The notes: a model not told the origin generated them from the letters alone. A stretch of 64,000 nt of DNA from Argentina anserina (GCF_933775445.1 NC_065878.1:20286395-20350394); one strand, 5' to 3'; positions 11,267-22,349 are shown, numbered from the stretch's first letter. Made by a program: numbers and translations.

Positions 11267-12003
11267 CTGCCGGTTAAAAATCGATTGGTTTATATTTGAG
11301 TCATTTGAAATCTCATATTAAAAATTGAAAAAAGTCATTTTTATATTATAAGGATTGCTACCACACACACTAATGTCGAAGTCTTTTGTGAAAAACTTTA
11401 TACCCGATGACTTTTGGGGAAATATTAGCATTATTGGATCCGTTTGTGTGAAATTGTTGGTGTCTCGTATGATCGAATTTGGTGGAGCTCTCATTTGAAT
11501 TGGGGTCACAAGATTTGGATTTGGATTGATGATTGTGATCGAGGTGGAGCTATTCGGATCGTGAGACAATTATTGATGAATTAAATCATGCCAAGGTGAA
11601 AATTGTTGGAAATTGATTGGCTTATAATTTAGCAATTTGGAATCCCACATTAAAAAATGTGAAGAGTCATTCTTAGGTTATAAAGATTGCTACCATTCAC
11701 ATTAATGTTGAGGTTTTTTGTGGAAAACTTGGTACCCGAACCTGACCGGGTGGCTAAAAGGGTAGGAAGTATCTGTTGGAGAAGAGAGATCTCACATCTA
11801 AGAAGTGACAAAGAAAATAAAGCTTATAAGTGGGTGGATAATAACCAATTGTACCGAGGCCTTTTATGATTAAAACCCGTGAGGTGGCTAAGTTGGGACA
11901 ATATCGATACAGTTGGTCCACGGGCCACGCTTGTCGCTGTTTAACAGTATCGACATTATTAGACCGTCTGTGAGATTGTTGGTCACTTCTGCACAATACT
12001 GCC
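11267..12003. mobile_element. TRIM-like short LTR element inserted in glutaredoxin copy 2
   Basis: The element is 11272-11998, bounded by the TSD CTGCC at 11267-11271 and 11999-12003. Two degenerate direct repeats share the same order of blocks: one starts GGTTAAAAATCGATTGG at 11272, the other TGTTGGAAATTGATTGG near 11606. Both contain a TTATAA-GGATTGCTACCA-type block, a GGAAAACTT block and TACCCGA, and both end near a GATTGTTGG block. A short internal part (about 11425-11605) holds TTTGGTGGAGCTC, which resembles a degenerate tRNA-Met primer site, and a purine-rich AAGGTGAAAAT just before the second repeat. There is no coding capacity, which fits a terminal-repeat retrotransposon in miniature. 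Confidence 0.72.
11769..11951. mobile_element. Nested solo LTR (173 bp) within the TRIM-like element
   Basis: The inner element 11774-11946 starts TGTTGGAG and ends GTTTAACA (TGTT...AACA). It is flanked by GTATC at 11769-11773 and again at 11947-11951. It carries a block around TAAGTGGGTGGATAATAACC and one around ACCCGTGAGGTGGCTAAG. It interrupts the second terminal repeat of the host element, so it arrived last: gene, then TRIM, then this LTR. Confidence 0.78.
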
Positions 12004-12465
12004 TCACCTCTTCGGCGCAACCAACAAAAGCCCTGCAGATGAACACCATGGGCAAGTTCAAGTCCTTGCTCTCAGTGACCTGCTCCAGTTCCTACACAAA
12101 CTTAGAGTCCATTGACAGATCTCGCTCGTCAATGGGAACCGAAACCCTTTCAGAATCTATCTCACCAAGTACCTTGCAATCCTCAAAGGTTCTCCGCACC
12201 ACGCGGAGACTGGTCTAGTAGATCACTACAGGATGGGCACTTTGGAGCCGCTCGGGCCTCCTAAGCCGCCGGCCTAGAGGCGCAGGAGGACTGTGGCTGA
12301 CATCTCGATGCGTTCAAACTGGAGGCACTCCTGGGGCTGAGGACCTCATTTTCGGGTTGAGATTGGCATATATTTGGATGTCTTTGAATGATGAGCAAGA
12401 AATGTGGTGCGGATTTTTCAACCTTGCTCGGTAATTTCAGCCATGAGGATGAGAACATGGCCATA

Positions 12466-13407
12466 AAGATCGAACAGAGAGAGAGAGACTAAAGCGCAAA
12501 CGCTGAGGGTTATAGTAGAGAGGAAATGAAATCTGATTAGCTTTTGTTGGCTAGCTGGGTGGTGTTCAATGGAATCTGTAGGGCTATTCAAGACGGAGCA
12601 AGACTATGGAAAAACCATACTAAGGTAAGCGGCGTTATCAATAGTACTAGATTGGAAAATAATACAATACCTAAGTTGCTCAAATTTTCTGTTTCAGTTA
12701 CCAAATATGTCATTTGTGCTTGTTAACCGTTCCGCCTGTATATGATTATGGTTCCAAGTATACATGCATTGCATCCAATTACACGGTTCGGAAGAATTTG
12801 AGCACATGCGTGCAAATGAGTTGTTCAGAATGTAATGCAAAGGTCAAAGGTGGCAGATATAATTCTCTACGTCCAGATTTGGGTTCTTGCGGTTTTATCC
12901 CATTTGGATAATTGCTAATCATCAACTTGAACAATTCAATTCTTAAAATTTGAACGATGACCTATATGTAATTGGGTTCATCGGTTGTACAACAATATAT
13001 GACATGTTTTGGTTATGGCATGGATCATTAGATTGATGCTTTCCCTTTCAATGGAAATCTTGATCAACTATATATTTGCTATGTAGGATCCCTTTTATAC
13101 GAACTTAATCGACCATTTGGAATTTTGGATCATCACCGGTTACTACGTGAGAGCACTGAGATCACTCGCGGCTCAGAAATTTTACTCTCGAACCAGTTGG
13201 CATCGTGATGAGCTAACTCGAATGCTCGATCATCATTCCACAAAGCACAAAAAAAAAACAAAAATTCACGGTCAGATAGGACAATTCCGTGAACCCCACA
13301 ACACGTGGCGCATGGTACCTACGGAATCACGTGAACTCGGCTACCCCAGCTCCTTCGTCTCGCACACTCTCCTTCTCTCTTCCCAGAACTCTCAACTCCA
13401 AGCTTCG
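12466..13407. other. Intergenic region and promoter side of the MSP-ankyrin gene
   Basis: Two short ORFs (12544-12726 and 12714-12911) have no recognised similarity. The last 250 bp before 13408 is pyrimidine-rich (CTCCTTCTCTCTTCCC) and looks like a 5' UTR. No clear TATA box could be fixed. Confidence 0.4.
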
Positions 13408-15072
13408 ATGGAGAAACTGGTCCAAGTCTCAGAGCAAGAGGTCCGAATAGACTTCACCCCCAACCAGAAATGCCGCGCCAACGTCACCCTCACCTCCCTG
13501 AGCTCCACGTGTCCTGTCGCCTTCAAGGTCCAGACCTCCTCCCCTCACAAGTTCCTGGTCAAGCCCCCCACCGGGGTCCTCCCTCCCTTATCCTCCGCCA
13601 CCTTCCAGGTCATCCTCAAGCCCCAGCCCCACCTCCCTCCCTCCTTCCCCCGCTCCCCCTCCGACCGCTTCCTCATCAAGACCGCCGAGTACTTCCCCCT
13701 CCGCCGCCCCTCCGCCGACGACTCCGAGTCCATCAATTCCTTCTTTAGAGGGGCCCGTAATATCCGCGACATCAAGCTGAAGGTCGCGTTTGTGGGCCCT
13801 GTTCTTCTCCGCCACGCCGTGTGTGGCGGGGATGTGGAGGCCGTGAGGAATATTATCCGGAGGCAGAGGACGATTCTGGCGGAGTTGGGGCCGGGTGAGG
13901 CGGAGGCGCTGCTACGAGTGGCGACGGAGTTGGTGGAGCCGGAGAAAATGATTAATCTGCTGCTCGAGGCCGGTCTGAGGTGCGATCTGGTGGATGATGA
14001 TGTGGAGGGGTTCGTGATGAGGAATGGGGTGGAGGAGCGACGCGTGGCGGAGGCTTCTGATCGTTTTGCGAGTGTTTTGGGTTTGAGGGAATCTGGGGCG
14101 TCGAAAGGTGAAGGGCATAGGATGACTGAAGGTCATGGCCGTCGGCGTGTTGCTACTGACAGTGAGGTGAGTGTTTCTTGCTTAGTTATCCTACTCTTGC
14201 ATGCATCTGATTAAGCATTTTTGTGTTACCGGCAAGTCTATGGTCATATACAATTAATACAAGCATATAAAAACAAATTATATAACTTTTGGGATCATCC
14301 CAATACCTAATGACCTTCAAATGAGTCATACTCTGGTTAATTACTATAAGTTCATATCTTTAATAACCAGGGTTGTTATTGATATTGTAGAGGGGGGGGG
14401 GGGGGGGGGGTTATGATATACAACCCAAACAAAATGTAGGGTAATGTTTTGGTTATATTGTTCAGGTCTGAAGCCAATAACGATTGCCTTTTAAATGTGT
14501 CTCACTCTAATTATAATGTGATTAACTTGAGCCTATGAACTCTGTTGGTCACTAGGTCATAGCTAGACCCAAATCAATATGACCTATAGGACATTATTGT
14601 GATATGTTACGATGGGCACAATGACAGTGTTGGTGTAATTAATGTTTTTGATTATGTCATTTGCTGTCTGATTAAATGAAACTTGCAGAAGCTAGAATTG
14701 GGAGAACAACTGTTGACGGCAGCGCGAATTGGGGATTTGAGAGATGTTGGACTGTTATTTCTTGAGGGAGCAGACATTAGCTACTGTGATCAATATGGCT
14801 TGACAGCTCTTCATGCTGCGGCCATTAAAGGGCACAAGGAGGTTGTTCTGATGTTGGTCGAATTTGGGCTAGACTTGGAAGCCAGAGACGGAGAAGGCCA
14901 CGCGCCGCTGCATTTGGCGGTTGTGGGGGGAAACTTGGAGACGGTTGAGATGTTGATACTGAATGGGGCTAATGTCAATGCCAAGAGCAAGAGTGGGGCT
15001 ACTCCTTTGTACATTGCCACAGCTATGGGGTATGATGATATCATTGAGTTTCTTATAAGCAGAGGAGGCTGA
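13408..15072 (+). CDS. MSP-domain ankyrin-repeat protein (VAPYRIN-like)
   Basis: Two exons, 13408-14166 and 14689-15072, joined in phase 0 (donor GAG|GTGAGT, acceptor TTGCAG|AAG), give 380 residues. I chose the ATG at 13408 (MEKLVQVSEQEV) because the family begins here. The open frame upstream to 13117 is not family-like. Residues 1-115 form an MSP/VAP-type domain (VRIDFTPNQKC...VAFKVQTSSPHKFLVKPPTGVLPPLSS). Linker residues 116-253 contain LRHAVCGGDVEAVRNII. Exon 2 encodes ankyrin repeats (DQYGLTALHAAAIKGHKEVV, DGEGHAPLHLAVVGGNLETV, SKSGATPLYIATAMGYDDII). VAPYRIN, with the same architecture, supports intracellular accommodation of symbiotic fungi; it has a longer ankyrin array. This protein is shorter, so the exact role is not inferred. 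Exon 1 is GC-rich. Confidence 0.85.
14392..14410. repeat. 19-nt poly(G) run in the intron of the MSP-ankyrin gene
   Basis: Nineteen consecutive G residues on the coding strand, within intron 14167-14688. The transcript could form a G-quadruplex. Length is likely variable between individuals and hard to sequence exactly. Confidence 0.9.
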
Positions 15073-15298
15073 GAGGTTGCGAAAAAAGCAAGAAAGTCAT
15101 TAGGTAGCTGAGTTATGGTTCAAGACAAGAATTAGGATTGGTGTTGTGGGAAACGATGAAGAAAGAAACTTGAATGAAGCCACCCCCGCATACTTGTAGG
15201 AAGCTTCTGTTTTAGGCTTTATACTTCATGCTCTTTCCAGATCAGTAAATTTCGGGAAATGTTATATATACAATTTCCCAATGTTTAGGGTATCAGTT

Positions 15299-15371
15299 GG
15301 GGATGTAGCTCAAATGGTAGAGCGCCCGCTTTGCATGCGGGAGGTACAGGGTTCGATCCCCTGCATCTCCA
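15299..15371 (+). tRNA. tRNA-Ala (anticodon TGC)
   Basis: All arms pair: acceptor GGGGATG/CATCTCC, D-arm GTAGCTCAAATGGTAGAGC, anticodon stem CCCGC/GCGGG with loop TTTGCAT (anticodon TGC at 15332-15334), and T-arm CAGGG TTCGATC CCCTG. Discriminator base is A. There is no intron. A run of five T at 15378-15382 is the likely Pol III terminator. Internal A and B boxes are intact, so I expect it to be functional. Confidence 0.96.
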
Positions 15372-15707
15372 CTTCCATTTTTAAACAACAGATAAAAAAG
15401 CAGATGTAATGTGATGGTGATAGTTTTATTTTATTTCTTTTGATAAAAAAAAACTCATTCAAAATTATGGTAATTTGAAACACAAGTTTCAAACTTTTGG
15501 CAGATAATCACATAAAGACGGCTTCACTCATTTAAGTGTGTTTTAATCTGAAATTATGCGTATCTTGTTTGATTACAGCAACTTAGGCTACAAAAGACAA
15601 CACTCTAAATGAGTAGAAGTAGTTTACAAAGCTTCATTATCTAATGTGACTAAAGAAAGTTCATAAGGTGGAAACCCAAAATTGCTTTAGATACAACCGT
15701 TTGACTT

Positions 15708-16334
15708 TTACTTGATCAACTTGGTGGGTTCTGGCCTTTTACTTGTTAACTTGGAAACATACAGCTTGGAGACATTAGATTTCATCGATATGAATGGCTT
15801 CTGCAACATGTGCTGACAAGTTCCCCCAAATTTTGCCAATGGCTTGAGTTGCATGTCTTTAATATCTTTATTGATCCCATTTATCATTTTCCTTAGCTCA
15901 TCATCGGTCATTTTCCTGTCCTTTTCAACTGATGAGTTCTCTGCAGGTGACTCATCATCATAAACAGGCTTCATCTCAGCTTCAGAACGTAGGCCAAGTT
16001 GACACTCGAGGTTGTATTCATCCGTCTTAAGCTTGGCGATTTTTCTCTGTAAGCTCCGAAGCTTCTTCTCACATTTTTGGAAGGCATGTAGGTCAAGCTG
16101 TTTCGGAATAGCTTGCAAAGGCTTCTTGGCCTTTGCTGCTGCTGCATTATATCGTTGAGCCTTTTCGTGTTCTGCTCTCGCCTTTTGCTCATACTTTTGA
16201 ATCTGCTTGGTAACATTCTTGAGTGTCTCTTTCAATTCATCAATAGAGACGACTATTCTTTTTTTTTTTGAAGCGGGTCCTTTCCCCTTATCTTTCTCAA
16301 ACAATGTGAGAGACAGGCTTGCTACTTTCACCAT
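15708..16334 (-). CDS. Hypothetical Lys-rich coiled-coil protein
   Basis: Single open frame of 208 residues from the ATG at 16332-16334 (MVKVASLSLTLFEKDKGKG). I do not recognise the family. It is rich in Lys, Glu and Ala. Residues about 30-115 are strongly helical with heptad-like spacing (IDELKETLKNVTKQIQKYE; CEKKLRSLQRKIAKLK), predicting a coiled coil. A basic patch SKKKR near residue 23 could be a nuclear signal. Residues 140-165 contain MTDDELRKMINGINKDIK. There is no membrane segment. It lies between tRNA-Ala and PNGase A and is transcribed toward the tRNA. It could be a genuine small gene, one exon of a larger gene, or a gene fragment with an open frame. Confidence 0.5.
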   Translation of the reverse strand: MVKVASLSLTLFEKDKGKGPASKKKRIVVSIDELKETLKNVTKQIQKYEQKARAEHEKAQRYNAAAAKAKKPLQAIPKQLDLHAFQKCEKKLRSLQRKIAKLKTDEYNLECQLGLRSEAEMKPVYDDESPAENSSVEKDRKMTDDELRKMINGINKDIKDMQLKPLAKFGGTCQHMLQKPFISMKSNVSKLYVSKLTSKRPEPTKLIK

Positions 16335-16754
16335 CTCCTTTCGTTCTTGCGACTTTCTTTTTCAGATTACAAAAAAAAAAAATCGATCTCTACAAACTCT
16401 TCTTCTCTGAAAATCAAGGTTATTTCGGAAACTCAAGATCTTAAAAACCACTAGATGCTAGGTTGTTAGTACTCTGTTTCACAATAATGAGCCTTGTACC
16501 GCCTCTCCTATATATGAAGTATCAACTTAGTTCGTTTCGAAATTGGATTACATTACCTAAATCTAGACAAAATATGGAAACTGATTCCCAGTCTGAATAG
16601 GACACGGAGGTATCCGAGAAATTTCCTACGGGTTGGGACGAAAATAAATACCTAGTAAAAATGGAAATTCCCAATTTACCCGCGTTATTTTGAAGTCGGT
16701 TACCTCAACTCACTAGGGCTCTAAGCTCTCGTGGTGTCAGTCTAGCTCTCCGAA

Positions 16755-18491
16755 ATGTACGGCCTCCTATTTGTCCTCCTCTTCTTCACCGCTGCAGTCT
16801 CCGCCGCTTCATTCCCGGACCGCTTCACCACCTCCTCCTCCGTCCTCCGTCACAAATCCCAAGAATACTTCGAGCTCAACCATCCTCTACCGTCCGATCT
16901 CCTCCCGCCGTCGTGCTCCCGCCGCGTCCTCACCCACTCCTTCGCCAACACCATCAACGGCCCTCCCTACTCCGCCCCCTACTCCCCTCCGCCGCCGTCA
17001 GACTCCGACTGCTCCGCCCCATGGTCCCACGTCGCCCTCGAGTTTCGCGCCACATGCAAAGGCGAGCAGTACGACCGCATCGCCGGGATATGGCTCGGCG
17101 GCGTCGAGCTCCTCCGCACCAGCACCGCCGAGCCGACGGAGAAGGGAATCTTCTGGAAGCTTCGCAAGGACATCACGAAGTACTCCTCGCTCCTCACTCG
17201 CTCCGATCTCACCCTCACCATGATGCTCGAGAACGTCGTCGACCGCGTCTTCACCGGAGTCTACCACGTCGACGTTCTTTTCCTCTTTTACAAGCAAACC
17301 GTCGCCGTTATTGAGCCTAGGATTTCTCCGATCATTCCGGATCATAAATTGGGGATCGCTCCTGAGGAGCCTGCCGATTTGATCGTTCCGATCTCCGACG
17401 ACGGCGACAGAGGCTTTTGGTTCAGAATCGAAAGCGAGTCGGATTCCCCTTCCAGGCAAATCCGACTCCCTCGGAACACACGACGTGTCGTTCTCGAGCT
17501 CTACGTCTCGTTTCACGGCGACGACGAGTTCTGGTACTCGAATCCGCCGAATCTGTACATCTCGACGAACAATCTGACCACCGGGAGAGGAAACGGAGCT
17601 TACCGGGAGGTTTTCGTGACGGTCGACGGCGAGCTGGTGGGGTCGGAGGTGCCTTTTCCGGTGGTGTTCACCGGCGGGATCAACCCGCTGTTTTGGGAGC
17701 CGGTGGTGGCCATCGGAGCATTCAACCTTCCCTCATATGAATTCGAACTGACGCCATTTCTGGGGAAGCTTCTGGATAAGAAGGCTCATAGCTTTGGGAT
17801 AGGAGTGAGTGATGCAATCTCATATTGGCTTGTTAACGCCAACTTACACATTTGGTTGGATCACAAGGCCAAGACGGTCCATGCTAAATCGAGCCTTTTA
17901 CCATCGCCGGCGATTCAACTGAAGCGTAATGCTGAGTTTAAACTGCTGGATGGATCGTTCAAGATCAAGGCGCAGAGGAGGACTGGCTTTGTTGGGTGGG
18001 TTAAGTCGAGCTCCGGGAACTACACCACCATGTTTTCGCAGAAGTACAAGTTCAGTAGCTCGATTAGCTTCGCGCAGAATGGGACTTACAAGTTGGTGCA
18101 GCAGAATGTGAAGGCTGATAAGGAAGTGAGGGTTGTGGGTGAGAATGGTGTGGAGGTTCTCAGGACTAGGAGTAAGAGGAGGTACCCTATTCAGGTTATT
18201 ACAGCTACGCTGCCTGGTAGGAAGAAAGATACCTATGTGCTTGTCACCAATGTCACGCATTCGATGAAGGAGAAGAGCTTGCGCGGTGGATACTTGAGCC
18301 GCGTCAACAACTTTCAGGATTCCAAGGGGTGGATGGAGGTCAGGGATCATTCTGTGCTATCCGGAACTGCAGATACTCAGCAGAGTTTTGGTTACAGAGG
18401 TGACTATGGCTGCTACTTGCGCCTTATTGACGCTGTTGATGGCAGCCTGATCAGGGATAATTCCAGCTTCCATTGTCTATCTCCTGCATGA
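16755..18491 (+). CDS. Peptide-N-glycosidase A (PNGase A family amidase)
   Basis: Intronless 578-residue protein. PNGase A hydrolyses the amide bond between Asn and the innermost GlcNAc of N-glycans on glycopeptides, including plant glycans with core alpha-1,3-fucose. The almond enzyme is the type member. The N-terminus MYGLLFVLLFFTAAVSAA is a signal peptide, so the enzyme enters the secretory path and acts in the vacuole or apoplast. Family blocks seen: LEFRATCKGEQYDRIAGIWL (about 92-111), GVELLRTSTAEPT, GVYHVDVLFLFY, DRGFWFRIE, FHGDDEFWYSNPPN, PFPVVFTGGINPLFWEPV. Several N-x-S/T sites (NLTT, NYTT, NGTY, NVTH, NSSF) indicate it is itself glycosylated. Length fits the family. No frame break is seen. 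The first half is very GC-rich, unlike the flanks. Confidence 0.95.
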   Translation: MYGLLFVLLFFTAAVSAASFPDRFTTSSSVLRHKSQEYFELNHPLPSDLLPPSCSRRVLTHSFANTINGPPYSAPYSPPPPSDSDCSAPWSHVALEFRATCKGEQYDRIAGIWLGGVELLRTSTAEPTEKGIFWKLRKDITKYSSLLTRSDLTLTMMLENVVDRVFTGVYHVDVLFLFYKQTVAVIEPRISPIIPDHKLGIAPEEPADLIVPISDDGDRGFWFRIESESDSPSRQIRLPRNTRRVVLELYVSFHGDDEFWYSNPPNLYISTNNLTTGRGNGAYREVFVTVDGELVGSEVPFPVVFTGGINPLFWEPVVAIGAFNLPSYEFELTPFLGKLLDKKAHSFGIGVSDAISYWLVNANLHIWLDHKAKTVHAKSSLLPSPAIQLKRNAEFKLLDGSFKIKAQRRTGFVGWVKSSSGNYTTMFSQKYKFSSSISFAQNGTYKLVQQNVKADKEVRVVGENGVEVLRTRSKRRYPIQVITATLPGRKKDTYVLVTNVTHSMKEKSLRGGYLSRVNNFQDSKGWMEVRDHSVLSGTADTQQSFGYRGDYGCYLRLIDAVDGSLIRDNSSFHCLSPA

Positions 18492-18944
18492 TTCTGATCT
18501 CCCTGCTCTTACATTCTTTCCCTGTTGCAAGGTTTCAAAGCTTCAAGTAGCTATCCATGTATGTGTTCCTTTCTAGTTTTTAGTATAATCTGGCTTCAGG
18601 GCCACTTCATCAGATTGTAATAAATGTACAGCTCTGAGAACCTGTGGAATTCTTATGCATTCTGTTAATTCGTGTTGTCTCAACAAACAGAACATGGAGA
18701 GATATTGTGAACTAGATACATCTGTATTTAGTAATGCATTATACAATTTGACTTATGTAACTCGACCAATATCATTTCATTATTGGTAAGGATATGAATC
18801 TCTATCTATGAGTCCTATGACTGGCACTTAATTTTGAAAGGTAATAATAGTTGTAACTGTATGATTCTTTTCTTACAAATAATTAACATGTAGAATTATA
18901 GAAGCTTGTACAGGAAAAAAAGCTCAGCAAAAGCTAACTTTCAT
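18492..18944. other. Convergent 3' region between PNGase A and the PMT23-type gene
   Basis: Both genes end toward this segment. An AATAAA-like signal (TAATAAATG) lies near 18619 on the plus strand. No other feature was seen. Confidence 0.5.
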
Positions 18945-21672
18945 TCAGGATCTACTTGAACCTCTTGCTGGACGCCAGAAACCTTTCTGACCAATAAGAA
19001 ATTGATCTTGATGGACTGTAGAAGACCAGTGAAGCGAGTGCAAAATTGGCCTCAGCTTGTCTATTATTTCCATTGTATCTTGAATCACTATATGTCCGCC
19101 GGGCCTCAGTACGCGATCCATCTCTACCACTACCTCTACAATGTCGCATCTGACAAAACCGAAGACTATTTAAAACAACGGTAGTTCACCAGAAGTAGTG
19201 CACATGAAAAGATAAAGATATACAATGATGCAGTCCGAAAATTATATTCATCAAATGTCAAACTCTGGTAGGTAACAGAAAAGGGGCAAAATGTTTGAGG
19301 GTAGTGTGGTAAGGAATCAGCAAGTACCTTTGAGAAAGGCTTTCAAAGAGAAAACTTGAATGCAGTAGATCATAGGTTCGAGGGTAGGTACTCAAAGACT
19401 CGCACCAGTCATGATAGAATCCAATCAATCCTCTGTCAAAAATAATAGGCAGAGTATCTGGTAAATGAACAGGAATGACATTCATTACCCATAGAGGCTG
19501 ATCGATAAGTGCTGCAGCAAATCTGTAAAGCATAAGCTTTAATCAAATTGAACAACAGGAGCATTATTAAGATAAACAAAATGATTGGATGTGGATATGC
19601 AACTTACCCTCCATAACCAGCATTCATATCCATTACATTCCGTACACTTGACCAGTTTATAGCAGCATTATTGATATAGGAATTTGACACAAGTGCAGAC
19701 CAATCTTTAGTGTCCTTGTAGAATTTCTCCTCAGATTCTGACTCAGGTGATAAGCTTAGAGGTTTACTGCTAAGCCTCTCCGGCCAGGGCACAGGCCAAC
19801 TATATCTAGGTAATTGGGAAAGGCAATTACTAAGAGGCACGTACCTGTAAAACAAAAATCTAGAAGATTAAGTAAAAAGATGAACTGTAGACAAGATTTA
19901 TGTTGGTCCAAAGTCCAAACCTATGTCTTCTATGCTTAATTGCTTACCATGGCTTCATTCATATGCATCCTCTCACTAAAGTAACAACGACTAGCAATAA
20001 CAATGTCAATTTGATGGGAGAAGATATATTCCAGAAAATTACCATGAACCAGTTTTCTTCTCTTGAGGGTCACACAAAGGTGGATCATGTGTTTGGCGTT
20101 CATTGTAGCAGGACATAGAGTTAGGCTTCTGATATATTACAAGCCCAATTCCAGTTGAATCAAAACTCTTAGCAACAACCTTCCAGCACATTGCTGTTGT
20201 CAGAGCCACCATAGCTGCGAGAAAAATGTATGAATATCAAACTTGGATCAGCCTTCACTTTTTATAACAAAATTACTGCTAAACTGTACCCTGATCAAAT
20301 GATGCAAGGATAAGTTTATGCAATATGGTCATACAGAGAAAGGAAGCCAAACATAAGCATGTCACAGAGAGAGAACGGTCAGCTTACGAACATTTCCATA
20401 CTTCGCAATCTCTTTCATTATCATCACGATAAACTGGTGTAGCAGACCATAAGAAAAAGCCCCCAGGCCTGAGAATCCTGTTGAGCTCCAATAGTGGTTT
20501 CCCACCTGCACCAAAACAAAAAAAAACCATAAAAATAGCAAAGAGAAAACGGCAATGAATAACAAGCAAACTTGATGCTAAGAACTACTATAGAAAATGT
20601 ACCATCTGCATCCCAGTGAACTCTACACCGCGCACAATGAAGCAAATCAAACGCATCATCCGGAAATGTTAGCCTCTGTGTTCCTATAACCGAGAGAGTT
20701 GCAGGAATCCCCCTTTCAAGAGCAAACTGTATCTGAGCTTCATGCTCATCTTTTGGCGCAAACGACATGGTAATAACATTCTTGTCCAGCAAATAACCCC
20801 CAAAGCTAGCAACCCCACAACCAACATCTAAAATAACCCTTATATTCTTTCCCCACTCAATAGCCGGCCAAGTCTGCATTGATCAAACAAAATCAAACTC
20901 AGAACCAATACAAAATCAAAACCATTACTCGCGGCGAAAAACACACAACGCACTACCTTCTGAATGTACTCAATGTAGTGAGTAACTCCATCCTTGAACT
21001 GCGTACCGCCTCCCGGAAAAACAAGATAATCGCCGGACTTCCTCACCCAATTCTGATCCTTCTTGTACTCAACCAGCTTCGGATGAGGTACATTGTCATA
21101 CCATATCTAGATACACATGGTAAAAGCACCATCAATTCACTATTGAATACTTAACTATACAATCCATCACATTTTCGCAACCACTTTCCCTAAATAGAAA
21201 CTTTCCACTTCCAAATTATAGACAATTTTTATAAACAACTACAAAACCTACCAAGTAACCAGAAGCTCACCATGTCCCTGCTCTTCGGCCACGGCACCTT
21301 CACCTTATACCCCGTCGGCAGCGGCACGAGACACCTCGGAGGCGGCGCCGGGCAATGCCGCTCGCGGTGCTCCATGTGGCGGCGGGACTTCAAGGCCTTG
21401 ATGGCCTTGAAATTGTCCAGGCAGGGAATGAAATCGGCGGCCAGCGGTCCGGAGCAGAGCGTCCAGGGGATGTTGACGGCGGGTTGAGGAAGAGAGAGGC
21501 GGTGGGGCTGTTGAGATTGAGAAGAAGAGGAGGAGGTGAGGGGATCGGAGGAGAGGTAGAGAGGGAAGGGAGTAGAGTTGGTGAAGAGGAGGAGAGTGAC
21601 GCAGACGAAGAGGACTGTGAGGGCGAAGAGGAATGGGTATTTCCTCTCCTTGAAGAAAACTGAGATTCCCAT
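18945..21672 (-). CDS. PMT23: Golgi SAM-dependent methyltransferase, PMT23 type (QUASIMODO family)
   Basis: Eight exons on the minus strand: 21672-21271, 21106-20957, 20873-20603, 20505-20392, 20214-20043, 19844-19608, 19522-19328, 19149-18945. All have GT-AG introns, and the phases join to 1,746 nt, 581 residues. It starts [20 protein letters not shown] with a type II membrane anchor at about residues 13-31. Then come the DUF248 marks [43 protein letters not shown], the SAM-binding loop [33 protein letters not shown], and a second half with [18 protein letters not shown] and [12 protein letters not shown]. Family members methylate pectin or related wall glycans in the Golgi; the donor is S-adenosylmethionine. 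The short N-terminal stem matches PMT23 better than the longer PMT24-28. The exon 4 donor (AAAT|GTTCGT) is weak but needed for the frame. Confidence 0.93.
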
Positions 21673-22347
21673 TTTTGATTTTGAGCTCTGAGCTCTCTGT
21701 GTGCGAGAGTGATGAAGTTTTTGGTGATTATAGGAAAAGGTGATCAGCCTAATGACAGGTGTTCGAGTCTCGCAATTATTTTATTTCTGATGCTGACAGT
21801 TTTTTCTTCTCATTCATCTTCCCAAGTGCTTCCGATAAAAGCACTGCACCGATAAGTAGTTTTAAAACGTTGAGAAGTACTCTTCATTATTTAGTCGGAA
21901 TTATGCTACCGGTCAACGGCTCGTACAAGGGTGCTTTTCAAATTTCAATCACGAATTCCTTGGACTCTTGGAGTGCCCATGCAAAAACCACCAAAGAAAG
22001 AGCTTTTATATTACAAGAATCACTTTTAACTAAAGCTAGTTCTCGAAGTAACGCCAAACAAGCTGCGAGCTTCTTTCCCCGCCAAGTTTTACACACGTCT
22101 TGAGTTGTTGACCGAAAATAATTTAAGGTTTCGCACACAGGCACACAGCAGTGGTATAGGACTTTAAAGTCCTTAAGAACAGCTGGGTTAGTCACTTGGT
22201 CTCAAACCAACGGCTCTTGGGATTCTTCACACACATTGCACAGATTGAAAGCAACTGGTATAATCAGACGGCAGAAAAAGGAATCGGGAAAAGAAAATGC
22301 ACAATCAGAGACGGCATCAGGCATGGAAGTTTCAAATTTGAAGTAAT
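21673..22347. other. Intergenic region, PMT23 promoter side
   Basis: Contains ORFs at 21759-22103 (plus) and 21938-22195 (minus) that overlap each other and have no recognised domain. No firm promoter element was located. Confidence 0.4.
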
Positions 22348-22349
22348 AA

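Larger units (their letters stand above)
11072..12465 (-). pseudogene. Glutaredoxin-like pseudogene, copy 2, split by nested transposons
   Basis: Second member of the family at 2789-3505. The N-terminus near 12465 is MAMFSSSWLKLPSK. The core around 12230-12010 reads VVIY*TSLRVVRRTFEDCK, then VPIDERDLSMDSKFV*ELEQV, LPMVFICRAFVGCAEEVRQ. The C-terminus at 11270-11072 reads RQLHKSGELKTMLQG and ends in Cys motifs CPSC with a stop at 11072-11074. Two in-frame TAG codons and loss of the N-terminal frame show decay. A 727-bp element (11272-11998) interrupts the gene at the RQL codons. The 5-bp target CTGCC is duplicated on both sides. Confidence 0.82.

Noticed and set aside
13117..13407. N-terminal extension of the MSP-ankyrin protein
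   Set aside because: Composition is unlike the family, and MEKLVQVSEQEV at 13408 is the family start.
16771..17740. Overlapping long ORFs within PNGase A in other frames
   Set aside because: They are shadows of a GC-rich coding sequence with Pro/Arg/Ser-rich junk composition.
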